Of a stretch of 64,000 bases of DNA, positions 23,665-34,278 are shown in pieces. Positions within the stretch are counted from its first letter, which is position 1; every line of letters begins with the position of its first letter. The notes below the pieces were generated by a model. It made no database searches. It was given only the letters and a program-made list of their open reading frames with translations, and was not told the DNA's origin. The stretch is from positions 2,902,640 to 2,966,639 of the forward strand of contig JAAGOF010000104.1 in the NCBI GenBank assembly GCA_010645155.1, written 5' to 3'. The translations under genes were made by a program, and so were the position numbers. This DNA comes from Tigriopus japonicus (taxonomy: Eukaryota > Arthropoda > Copepoda > Harpacticoida > Harpacticidae).

Positions 23665-25206
23665 TCTGAGAAAAGGAGGGCATTTCACACACCGTCCTTC
23701 ATTCCCTAGAATATTCATCGTTTATTTAGAACTTTTTTGCCGAGTTACGCAACTTTTGACTTGCAATTTGAGGCTAGCTTGGGGAATTCACCACAAACAA
23801 GAAGCTGTCAGACACGTAATACTAACATTCTGCCAGAACTTTCATCGTTTACATTGTGGATATTATTTTGCCAAAGTTCATTCTCGTTCGAAAGGAAAGA
23901 CTCTCTTGTTTAGCAAATCAATTCACTTCTAATTCAAGCACAAAAGGCTTTTTTTTTAAGTGTTTTGTAGAATTTCATAAAAAAGTGTTAACTCCAACTT
24001 GCAAACTTAAGCTTCATTCTTGAGGTCATTAGCAAGTTTTGCACACATAAAGTCAGAGTAACTTTCCTGAGTTTCGTTTGCGTTGTCAACTATGTGATAT
24101 CGCACGACTTTACTCAGGATTGTTCATTTTCTTTAGATATTTCTATACTCAAGTATCAGGTTTTGCTTCGTTTACTTTATTCTATCTTAACGAATTTGGA
24201 ATTTCTTTCGGTAGCGGAACAAGTTTTCATGTATCACGAAACCTTCCAAATTCCAATTCTTCTGAACATTACAGTTTTGATGAGTTTTCTTCTACAATAG
24301 TACAGTACAATAGTACAGTACAATTGCTACAGTAACAATAGCAAAGTACAATAGCCTTGGATCATTTGTGTGTAATCAAGTATAAAAGGTGTTTTATGTG
24401 ATTTAAAAACCATGTCGTGGAAGAAATCAAGGCCCCATGAAAACCAACCATCAAGCTTAAGGGGAGTCTAGGGTCAAAACCATCAGTTTCATTCCTTGTA
24501 ATTTGAGCTCCGAGGCAAATACACCCACATACACATATTTTCCATACTTTTTTTCATTTCATTGGATACATTATTATGAGTCTTGAGTTTACAAAATTGT
24601 TTTATTAAAATGTTAAGAATCAAATTTTGAGAGTCCTTTTTGGGGTTAATTCAGCTCTATTCAAGGCGATTTTTCCAATCCAAAAGCCTTAGGGAGGGAG
24701 GCAAGACCATAGATCGAACCCATGAACCCGAACTTGGCTTGATCACGCTCTCACCAACTGCCCCACAACCAACAACAGTTTACAACTCAGCGAACCCCAG
24801 AATGAGCAGCTCGTGTGAAATATGATTTATTTCTGTTGTCTACATCTTTTCCCTTCTCGGGGTTCCCACATTGAGCAGGACTTTCTACCAAGTCATGGCT
24901 TCAATATTGGGTGACTCTGAGAGCAATCCATGTCAGGCCTTCAGGAGGCCCAGGCTCTCGAACAAAAATGGACGAAAGTCGTACTATAGGAAGATTTCGC
25001 AAACTGATTTGTTTATTGGTTGTCAAAGATTTGTCAGTCAAAATTTGAGCTAATTTTTGAACAAAATTATTTAGCCTTCAACTTTTTGACGATAATTTTT
25101 AGATAATTGTTATTCAGTTACATCACAGGTCTAAACCGAATGAAAAGGCAGGCAATCCACATAAGTCATTGCACAATGCTTCCGTAAAATAAATTTACCC
25201 AAATCC
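23665..25206. other. Non-coding stretch, no supportable gene
   Basis: A short tandem repeat with a 13-bp unit (ACAATAGTACAGT, about 2.4 copies) lies near 24293-24325. No gene is seen. Confidence 0.45.
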
Positions 25207-25463
25207 TTTTTTTTTGGATTGTTGGTGCTAGGTTTGGTGGTAGAGGTTTGTTACTCGCCCGGCCAGCGAAGCCAGCCATCACATCATCCAGTTTTTCCGA
25301 TAGGCAATCTCTTGTCTCTTGTCCGGTGTCAGATTGGTTCTCCTTCTGTGGGTGTGGAATAGCGTCTAAAAGTTTCCTAGAGAAAGGTCGGGGAGGAGAA
25401 TCGAACCTGGGACCTCTCTCACTATTGGAAACTGCGCAAACCACGACACCACGTCTCCTCCCA
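25207..25463 (-). mobile_element. tRNA-derived SINE, copy 1
   Basis: On the minus strand this 257-bp element starts with a tRNA-like head containing GTGGTGTCGTGGTTTGCGCA (A-box region) and GGTTCGATTCTCC, a near-consensus B box. A unique body follows, and it ends in A9. A shorter homologous copy is at 46936-47102. The head-body-oligo(A) layout is that of a Pol III-transcribed SINE mobilised by LINE machinery. The 107-codon frame crossing it is an artefact. I found no clear target-site duplication. The tRNA parent is unclear. Confidence 0.8.
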
Positions 25464-26013
25464 TATTGACTCAAAAACTTGCTAAGCATTTGTAGCCATG
25501 CACTGATTTGAAATGATTTACCAATTTTCGTTCGTGTTTTCTTGCATGCATTACAGACGTTTAGTGATGGTCAAATTCGTCAAAAAATTAGCTTTCATCA
25601 AAATTCAAGCCCTTAAAATAAAACTAACAATGTTAAGTAATTTTTCATGTTAAATCCTAAGAGCCCACTAGGAGAGAAAGGAAATTATTCAGCTCCAAGA
25701 TAATGGATTTGTGGTTGAGTATGTTGAATACTTGGTCGACAGCTGGGTTTGTTCCTCGACAGAGGCAAGTTTGAAAAACCGCCAGCGGTTAAACCTCATT
25801 TGAGGACATGTTCCAAACAAAACCCTGTAATTTAAGACCTCTCTCTCGTTCAGCTGAAAAGCAACGAGTCTTGGATGATTCAAGGACGACAATGTTTTGC
25901 TACTGTTCAGTCTTCAATAAATGATCGAAGTAACTGAAGTGAGTTTATTTCATGGAAGGACAAGTGTTGAAGAGGAAGGATTGAGAAGAAGTAAAGTGGA
26001 AGTACACGAAGGA
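25464..26013. other. Non-coding stretch
   Basis: No gene or repeat that I can support. Confidence 0.45.
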
Positions 26014-26021
26014 GTAGAAAG

Positions 26022-27040
26022 TAGTGTGTTTCGAACCGGGAGTGCTGCCATTTTTGACTCTGAAGTATATCATTGTTCATTAGGGTAGGTTGTAATGGAG
26101 TTTTTGAAAAGACCTAAACAGGGACCAATTGGCAACACTCGAACTAGTTCGATTTCGAGTTCCATCAGTAGTTATACTTTTAGATTTCGAGTTGGCAGTG
26201 CTGCCATATTTTATGGCAGATAATGTCTATTGCATGTTGAAAAGTTTAGTTGTGGTCAGCTTTTTGACCCTAAAAACCAAAATGGCAAAACTCTGCCAAA
26301 AATCCAACTCGAGACACATCAGTAGTAGTGATGGGGGGCAAACAAGAGATTGGGCAAGCTGTACTGGCACAGCGCTTGGGCTTGTTGAAGCTTGGCATAG
26401 CTTGGGTGTTTGTGCAAGTACTTTTCCCAGCTAACGGGTTTGCCAAATATGCTATGAACAAAGAATAAACTTGCCATCCGAATTTCACTAAACCAGGCTG
26501 ATTCAGCTAAATAGGGCTCATACCTTTGAAAGGACGTATTTTTAAGAAAATTACACACTTCAATTATCTCACATGGGGAAATGCAAAATATTTCGAGAGT
26601 ACTAAAAAAAGATTTGGCATTTTACTTTTTCATGCCGGCAACTCTGAGTAAACGAGATTGTTCTGGAAGTGTGACTTCTAAATCTCGGTCTTGATTAGCC
26701 TCAAAAGTGCATTCATGTGTGGCCTAGGACCGAAACAAAAAAAAAACATGGTTTTGCAAATGCTATCCAAATTGAAATATTTTTTTGTATCACTTCCACT
26801 ATTTATTGCTAAATTATTAAGATCAAAAGATCATCGATAATGCAACTTGACATTTTTTCTTCTAAGTCACACTGCAAGTATCTTAACTCTTCAAAGAGCA
26901 ACTGCCGGCAACTGCATCTTCCAATGTTCATTGAGCTTGCCAAGTGTATTGGTGTATTGCATAAGTAATGCTTGTCAACAACTTGTTCTTGGGTGTCTGT
27001 GATGACTCATTACTTGCCCAAGTCACATCACTAATCAGTA
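26022..27040. mobile_element. hAT-type MITE, family 2, copy 2, split by another hAT
   Basis: This copy of the 7214-7487 family starts TAGTGTGTTTCGAACC and ends ACACATCAGTA. Its 8-bp duplication GTAGAAAG is exact (26014-26021 and 27041-27048), but only if the 708-bp element at 26326-27033 is removed. The uninterrupted length would be about 303 bp. Relative to copy 1 it lacks three bases in the left end (TAGTG-TG) and has a short internal insertion near 26165-26215. Confidence 0.9.
26326..27033 (+). mobile_element. hAT-type non-autonomous element, family 1, copy 1 (nested)
   Basis: This 708-bp element starts TAGTGATGGGGGGCAAAC and ends GCCCAAGTCACATCACTA, with an exact 8-bp duplication ATCAGTAG (26318-26325 and 27034-27041). 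It sits almost at the right tip of the family 2 MITE, whose terminal ATCAGTAG served as target. An inverted copy at 33564-34270 is nearly identical along its whole length. A minus-strand frame (…WFSEIRMASLFF…WEKYLHKHPSYAK…) is shared by both copies but is short, matches no transposase I know, and is probably not functional. Confidence 0.92.
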
Positions 27041-27048
27041 GTAGAAAG

Positions 27049-28177
27049 AAACCAATCATCGATATAAGTGGAGAGAGGAGAAACATCAGGACTTATCAGC
27101 CACTAATTTTTTTCTAAACCACCTTTATGTTTAAACCCATACCAACAAAAAGAGGTGGCCAACGAACAATGTGCTTTGAAATCGTGTGTTTGAAAAGTTT
27201 TTAGGTTGATCCCTTTAAAGAGATGCGACCAACAAGATCAATCTATCCAAACAGCACATTTATTGTCTACAAACCGCAAAATTGCACTTTTAGAGCCACT
27301 CGAAAATCTGTTGGGTGAAAATGGGAAAAACGCCACCGCATGCATCACAAACTTTGGAAGTGGGAAATTTTAGCTCAAGCTTTTTAAAAACCGACCAAAC
27401 GTTTCTGCAAAAACACTTGCCATAACCCACGAATGTTTGGTCGCAATTTAGATGAATTTGAAACACATGTCGACAAACATTGAAAGCAATAAACCTAAGT
27501 TCTCAAAACACTGAGCTGAGATCATTGCGATGATTTACATTGCAATTTACATTGACTAAGAAAGAGGTTTGATCCTTGCCTGGAATTTAATGGAAAAAGT
27601 CAAAATAAACGCCACTGCAACCAATAATACTATGATAATCCGGAAAAGCCTTTAAATTGTACCTCCCGAATTCATCGACGGAGGATCATTCTAATGTTCT
27701 TTTTATTTGGCCCATCACAACAAAGCATTGCTTTCTCAAGAAGTGTAGATTTCGGGAAAATTAGTAAACATCTTGCACCCTATATATATTCTTAACTCAA
27801 CAAACATCAACCATCGAAACCCTGAAAGACCTCGTCACCCTTTATGTAATTCTTCTGGAAGTACAAGGCCTCCAGAGATAGGATAAGAACATGTGCAAAG
27901 GAATCCTTACTATTTGTTCCAAAGCCTCTTGATTAGACCGCGTCTTGTTGCCACCCAGATGGCACAATCTGAGTGTTGCATTGAGTTGCAATGGAGACAA
28001 CGGAGATGGGAGTGTATGCAAATGAAAACAAGTATGTGTCTGGCTTGCAAAATTGAGTTTTCAAACAGACAGGTACATACTCGCACTTGCTCGTCATAAG
28101 AACTTGGGGACTTTTTACATGTTTCTTCACTTTCCGTCATTCAAGGGTTTGTAATAAAATTGAAATCGACCAATATA
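27049..28177. other. Non-coding stretch
   Basis: AT-rich, with no gene that I can support. Confidence 0.45.
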
Positions 28178-29000
28178 CCGGGTGCGGCAAAAACGCTTTA
28201 CACTTTCAAACTGAAAGTTTATCTGAAAGATGGATTGTGGCACTCAGCAGTACAACATAAAGAAGATATTAAACCTAGTAATTATGATGTCTTGGCAATT
28301 CTACACAATGATAGCCTCAAGGCGGCGATATAAGGATGTTTTCTATGGACCTTGCATACATATACTATCTGACAGATGCTTTGAGGGCAACAATATTCGG
28401 GTGACAGACAGTGCAGCTTTGGACCTGATGTGCGCCCAAAAAATGTAATCCAATGGAGTGGCATTGGGGCTGCAAAGTGGTCACAAATTTTTGATTTGGC
28501 CAGAGGATTTTTTCTCCAACCACTTTTGGCCCATTGTTAAGGTGCCCCATCTTGCTAAAAGACCACATTTATTTCGAGGTAGTGCCCATGGCAATAACTT
28601 CTCCCCCAAGATCCCAAGATCTGCATGTGGTCAACCACTGTGAGCTTGTAACCAACTGGCAACCTGATGAGGGGGTGGCCTTGCCGTCTAAGGCCACCAA
28701 GGCCAGGTACACGACAGATGTAGATGGTTTGTGGAGCTGAGAGTCCAGTAAGACTTGTCAACCTTCCTCCAGTGCTTTGCAATCTCTGTCAGGTTCTTGC
28801 CAGCATCCAAAAGTTTGTGGATCAAAATTTGTTGATCACATTTGGATGGTACTTTCCCTGATTCTCTGACACTTAAAAGGTTCTAACTTTTAGCTTGTTC
28901 AGTTTCCTTTCGAATTTCATTGTATTTTTACACGTGGACTTACTCAGCCATGATTTATTTTGCACTAACAAACTGTAAAAAAAAATTTCGCCGCACCCGG
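28178..29000 (-). mobile_element. Defective Tc1/mariner-type element
   Basis: The 823-bp element has 12-bp inverted ends, CCGGGTGCGGCA at the left and CGCCGCACCCGG (one mismatch) at the right, and TA on both sides (28176-28177 and 29001-29002), the target of the IS630/Tc1/mariner superfamily. On the minus strand, translation near 28400-28470 gives SPNATPLDYIFWAHIRSKA, matching the SPDxNPLDYxxW block around the third catalytic Asp of DDxD transposases. An upstream piece (about 28750-28850) reads CDQQILIHKLLDAGKNLTEI, like the N-terminal helix-turn-helix. The frame is broken by several shifts and stops, so the element is dead. Confidence 0.85.
28230..28870 (-). pseudogene. Transposase remnant, Tc1/mariner superfamily
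   Basis: This is the coding relic inside the element at 28178-29000. The catalytic C-terminal block (SPNATPLDYIFW) is followed, after a frameshift, by NIVALKASVRQ and LRLSLCRIAKTS before a stop. This follows the order of a mariner-like C-terminus. The middle third is too damaged to place the first two catalytic Asp residues. Confidence 0.7.
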
Positions 29001-29002
29001 TA

Positions 29003-30305
29003 CTTTCATTAGAGGGAGCAAAATACCATCAAGCCAGAGTTTGCGGCGCGTTGCAGGCTTGCCATTTAAACTTCTAATCTCTTTATGGTTCCATAATGGG
29101 ACTATTTCAAGTGCCTTTGGGGCCCACTCTATTTTCTTCCTTTCGTGGCAATTTCAGCCCTACAAATGGGGCACAACCAAGTGATTGATTTTAACTGTTA
29201 CGTTTTGTTTATGTCGAGGCATGTTTAAAGCGCAAACCATTTGTGTCAAATACATTTTGAGCTTACTAAGGGACTCTTACAATAATACAAATTGATGAAG
29301 CATTTTCGAGCATCTATGTCAAAAGGAGATCAAACTGAGCTAATCAAGTGCCAAATGTCAACAGGAAAAGTATGTTTGAAAAATGCAACAAAGTGTTCAT
29401 ATCTGCTAAACATATCGATTTGCATCAATGTGCCTCTGAGGAGCTTCATTTCGCTTGGCCAGAAAGAAGTGATGCTGACCAGATACACTTATTGAAAGTG
29501 ATTTTATAGAAGAGTGAAGTTTTCGACTGGCCTAAAAGTCCTCGGCACTTTTCTTGTTCCCTTGCCAGTGCAATATTTACACGATTGTTGATGACCAATC
29601 CGAATCCCAAATGGGTGTAAGCAACCCTTTGAACCGGAAACCCTTCTCTTTTTAACGCCTTTGACCCAAGACTTAAACATACAATCGTAAGCGAACAACA
29701 ATCGTATCAAGCCCAGATTTTGATGCAGTTAATAAATAATACAAAAACCTCAAGACACCATTCCAAATTCCGAATTGTACCTTTCCATTCATCTTCCAAG
29801 AGACTCACCAATGCAGTCTTATCATATTTCATATTTCTATCCTCTCTTTGTACAAACCAAAAGCGGGAAACTGCGGCAGGGACCGCTTGGAACACATTTC
29901 TGTTGACTGCCTTTGTTCCCATCACAACACCAGGTTCTGTTCCTGATTTGAGGAGGTCTCCAAATTGAGTACACTGCACTAGAATAGACGTGGTCATCGA
30001 GAAACCGAGTCCCTTTCTACCAAAATGGTTAACATTCTACCAAATCAGTCCGAATGATTTTGTCGCCATAAGTTATAGGCAAACAAAGCTATTTTGTTTT
30101 TAAGCTTTTCTGCAAGGCAATCTAGTTGCTCATAAATTTTATCACCTTGAAAGAAAATTTCCCAGATTAGAGCTTTCTCGTTTGTTGGCATCTCTCGAAG
30201 AGCTCAATAACTATACCTATACCGGTTCAACTACCAAGATCTGAGAATCAAATCTGTGTTTTTCGTCCCTAACCAATTCTGACCCTTTCAAGTCAAAATA
30301 TCTTC
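29003..30305. other. Mostly non-coding; one coding-like open frame
   Basis: On the minus strand, 29997-29707 begins ATG and reads MTTSILVQCTQFGDLLKSG, later AVSRFWFVQREDRNMKYDK and LLEDEWKGTIRNLEW. It looks more protein-like than its surroundings, but codon bias is weak, there are no splice sites I trust, and I know no relative. It may be a fragment of an old mobile-element gene. Confidence 0.25.
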
Positions 30306-30313
30306 CTTTCAAC

Positions 30314-31118
30314 GAGGGCTACACATTTCAAGAAAATGCAGTTATTTCACTTTTTTTTCATAACTTTTTTGGCATTTTTTCAATATTTTAGTTGATTTGC
30401 ATTTTGGGGCTTTTTTGGCGTTTTTCTAGAAAAAATTCTGGCATTTCGTCTCTTTTTTGCATTTTGGTCTTGCTGTCGAAATTTGGTGATTTTCCCAAAT
30501 TCTTTAAAAACATCGATATTTTCCTGCCTTTGAAATTTTTGACCAAATTTGACAATTTTCCTTCTTTATCCCTTTAGAAAGCTTGGCTAACATTGTTTTA
30601 CAGTTGAGGTTTGCATTATCAATTACATCTATGCACTCATCAAGTGCAATTCTTTGATTGGATGAAAGATTTATTGCAAGTAGAAGGAGAAGGATTTTTT
30701 GAGCACCACTTTGGAAAACTGTCGCTTTGAAGTTTGAATATTTCTCTTTGACATTTGTATTTCAAGTATTGCCAATCGTTTTGCAGTTAAAGAATGATAG
30801 TGTGAAAACAAATTTGTTCCAAGTGCAGATCTTTCAGACAAAAAATGCAAAGTTTTACTGCAGTAAGGACAATTCAATTCACTACAACCATTTTTTATTG
30901 CAACTTAATATTTTTAAATGAAAAATCAAGATCCAGGAATGTTTTTATGATCTTTATAGCCCTTAATTTTGATTCATTCATCGCATAATATTTAATTTAG
31001 TCCAAATGTTCCTCAACTGTGCGCTCGTTTTGCATTTTCGTTTTCATTTTTTGTCATTTTTTGTTGCATTTTTTGATGCCTTTTTGGCGTTTTTATTTGC
31101 ATTATATGTGCCGCCCTA
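30314..31118. mobile_element. hAT-like relic, 805 bp
   Basis: The left end is GAGGGCTACACATTT, and the right end, reverse-complemented, is TAGGGCGGCACATATAATGC, an imperfect inverted repeat of hAT type. The 8-bp flanks CTTTCAAC and CTTGTAAC agree at six of eight positions. Near both ends the sequence is rich in GCATTTTT and GGCGTTTTT words. A short minus-strand frame at 30671-30877 contains NCPYCSKTLHFLSERS, a CxxC pair that could be the start of a BED-like zinc finger. Boundaries and superfamily are tentative. Confidence 0.5.
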
Positions 31119-31245
31119 CTTGTAACCCAAAATTGGATCCTGAAGTTTAATAAGCTGACCGTAAAATTGAGAATCGGCGAGTGTCAATTTATTGGACAAA
31201 AAATACCAAGCCCTGCCAAGGATGCGACTTAATCAAGTATCTTAC

Positions 31246-31430
31246 CGTAATGCATTTCCTGCCGGACAACTGATAAGACGGTTGAAGATCCGTCGGTTGG
31301 ACTTGAAAGTGACGCTTTTGATTGAAATCGACATCTCTCGATCTCCCGATCTCGACAACCTGTTGTGTGTCGAGACACTTCTGAGCAATGAATGGTCGAC
31401 CGACTCGCCTAAAATGGTCTGGATCGACAT
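31246..31430 (-). CDS. Candidate first coding exon, Ser/Arg-rich
   Basis: From ATG at 31430 the frame reads MSIQTILGESVDHSLLRSVS, then NRLSRSGDREMSISIKSV and NRRIFNRLISCPAGNAL, to a strong donor TTACG|GTAAGA at 31246. The exon leaves two codon bases (CG), as do the exons at 2.3 and 53.7 kb. Another minus frame is also open here (KRFNPKRRVNVDPDHFRRVG) with similar codon quality, so the frame is not certain; the shared exit phase and in-frame ATG make me prefer the one given. Upstream, a 33-codon frame starting ATG at about 31618 could be an upstream ORF in the leader. Product unknown. Confidence 0.42.
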
Positions 31431-33555
31431 TGACTCGCCTTTTGGGGTTGAATCGCTTACAAATGAAATCTTCACTACGGCACGAGTTGTCCCTCCCACT
31501 CAATTCTCAAATCAACTTCAACAAATTAGACTCCTCTCCCGTCTCAAGCAGTCACTTTTGTACTCGAGCAAAGGGATTCTCTCAATGAGATGGACGGGAA
31601 ATCCAGATTGAACCTGCATTTGAACACTTGTTCAAGCCTTGTTGTGACTTGACTCAGAACTTTGAAATGATCCTCTGACTCTCACACTAAAAAGGCCAAC
31701 AACGTTCCAATCAGATGTCATGGGCTCGATATCACACAAAGGCCTTCAGTTTTCATAAAGAACTTCGGTATTGCACAGCAGATCAAAACTTCACAGAAGT
31801 AACCAAAAACTGAGCACTCCATGAATATTGCAAGACAACCAAATGGGAGACTCGTGTTCGAAAATACTGGGTTTCGAACTACAAACCCGAGGCCTGAGTG
31901 TTGGAATGCGAGTGGAAATCAAGGTACAGCACTGACCCTGGGGTTGTTTTGGTTGCTGTTTTTATTGTTATTGGCCAACGCTAATTGTCACTTGTCGAGG
32001 CTGATGTTTTGGCTTGACAAAGCAGCTAATCGACGAACGAGCTTTCCTTCCTTCTTTTTTTGTTCCTTGTCCTCGCTCGAACTTGCGGTGACTAATAAAC
32101 GGCCAACGCGGCTTCTTTTTGGGCATTAGTCACAATTAGGAAGGTATTTTGGAGAACCGAACGATGATGTATTATTTAGTAGTTACAATTTGAAATCAGA
32201 ATGTGAGTTTATTATGGGAGGTTATTTTTAACAACATGGATGTCATCAAGCGTAAAGTTTGTTGGAATGCGCTTGTTTAAAATTAGCTCTCTAAGTACGC
32301 TTATGACATATTAAAACGTTCGTGGAAGAATCAAAAATGCTGTCATGAATAGTTCCAGGCACAATTTGCTCGGACAGTAAGACCAATTCACTGACTATTG
32401 ATTTTGAAGTGAACTCGTATATCATTTTTTTTGATGGATTAATGCGGGTAAATTGACGTGTGGTCTGTTAAAACGATCTAATTATTTCAAAAACTCGATT
32501 TACATTGTACATGCTTGAAGATTTTCATAGATCCATTTGAAAAATGTTAGTAAAATGTGCCAAAGGGATCCCTAAAATGCAATCTTTAAGAAGTACATAT
32601 CATGAGAAATGAATTGAAAACGAGCGACAAATTTAAGCCTGCAAGTCTAGAAAAACTGAACCAACCAAATACAAGTTAAGGTACTTTTGGTTGTACTTTC
32701 TTTAAAGAAATACATTTATTCAGGGATAAACCGAAGAAGTTGGCCACCTTATAACCACACACACCAATTTTAGACCAAGAGATTGTACAACACCCGTCAC
32801 TTAGCTTAGAATTTTTAACTTGGCCCAACTCTCCGCCTTTGGATCATAAAATAGTGTTTTATGAGATTCGAGCAATTTAAACAAACTTTCTCACCTCAGT
32901 AACGCTTGTCGTTGTCATCTCATTATAAAACACCATCCTAAAAACCTTCTAACGGTTCCGAGAAAAATCTTTTAGCTTTTATTCAAGGTCGTCTCCCTTC
33001 AATACCCCAAAAAAGTCATCGATCTCTTCAGCTCAAAGCGAGTCTCGTTCTCAGATTTGAGCGTTCGTTGGGTGTCTCTGATACCAACCAATGTCTTCCT
33101 TTCCATTCTCAAAGCTAAAGCTCGGAGGCAAGTGTCTCCTATTACCAATGATATAAGAATTGGAAGATCTCCTCCGGCTCTAGCTCTTCCGAGGGGTCTG
33201 AAAATTTTGTTCCAAGTGCCTCCAACCTTGATTCAAAAACGATGGAGCCGAACCGAAAAAAAATCAGTCTTGGGATTGAGTCAGCTCTGGCTGTGAAATC
33301 ATCCTCTCAAGGACACAGACCGAGATAAGGAAACCAAATTAAAGCTGACATGACCACATTCCCTTCATTCACAGCTAAACGTGTTCCCAAGAAAATGAAA
33401 TCAAGTTTTCTCCATTACCCTTGGTTTCATACGACCTCATGAAGTCTGCGTCCAGATTCTATTGAGAGGTTTGTGCCCTGTGGTAGGGACCCTAATATAG
33501 AGAATGGCCGTCATAGGCTAACACGTGGTGCTGATGGTTCATGCTGGTGATTGGT
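31431..33555. other. Non-coding stretch
   Basis: Apart from the possible leader of the exon at 31246-31430, no gene or repeat is evident. Confidence 0.4.
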
Positions 33556-33563
33556 CAAGACAG

Positions 33564-34270
33564 TAGTGATGTGACTTGGGCAAGTAATGAGTCATCACAG
33601 ACTCCCAAGAACAAGTTGTTGACAAGCATTACTTGGGCAAAACACCAATACACTTGGCAAGCTCAAGGAACATTGGAAGATGCAGTTGCCGGCAGTTGCT
33701 CTTTGAAGAGTTAAGATACTTGCAGTGTGACTTAGAAGAAAAAATGTCAAGGTGCATTTTCGATGATCTTTTCACCTTAATAATTTAGCAATAAATAGTG
33801 GAAGTGATACAAAAAAATATTTCAATTTGGGTAGCATTTGCAAAACCATGTTGTTTTTTTTGTTTCGGTTCTAGGCCACACATGAATGCACTTTTGAGGC
33901 TAATCAAGACCGAGATTTAGAAGTCACACTTCCAGAACAATCTCGTTTACTCAGAGTTGCCGGCATGAAAAAGTAAAATGTCAAATCTTTTTTTTATTCT
34001 CGAAATATTTTGCATTTCCCCATGTGAGAGAATTGAAGTGTGTAATTTTCTTAAAAATACATCCTTTCAAAGGTATGGGCCCTATTTAGCTGAATCAGCC
34101 TGGTTTAGTGAAATTCGGATGGCAAGTTTATTTTTCGTTCATAGCAAATTTGGCAAACCTGTTAGGTGGGAAAAGTACTTGTACAAACACCCAAGCTATG
34201 CCAAGCTTCAGCAAGCCCAAGCACTGTGCCAGTACAGCTTGCCCAATCTCTTGTTTGCCCCCCATCACTA
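33564..34270 (-). mobile_element. hAT-type non-autonomous element, family 1, copy 2
   Basis: This 707-bp element is the inverted counterpart of 26326-27033. It starts TAGTGATGTGACTTGGGCAA, ends GGGGCAAAC in reverse followed by CCCCCATCACTA, and is flanked by an exact 8-bp duplication CAAGACAG (33556-33563 and 34271-34278). The two copies differ by scattered substitutions and one small indel only, so they are young relative to other repeats here. Confidence 0.92.
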
Positions 34271-34278
34271 CAAGACAG

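Noticed and set aside
25166..25489. 107-codon minus-strand frame containing RRRGVVVCAVSNSERGPRF
   Set aside because: The peptide is a translation of a tRNA-like head with a B box; the locus is a SINE.
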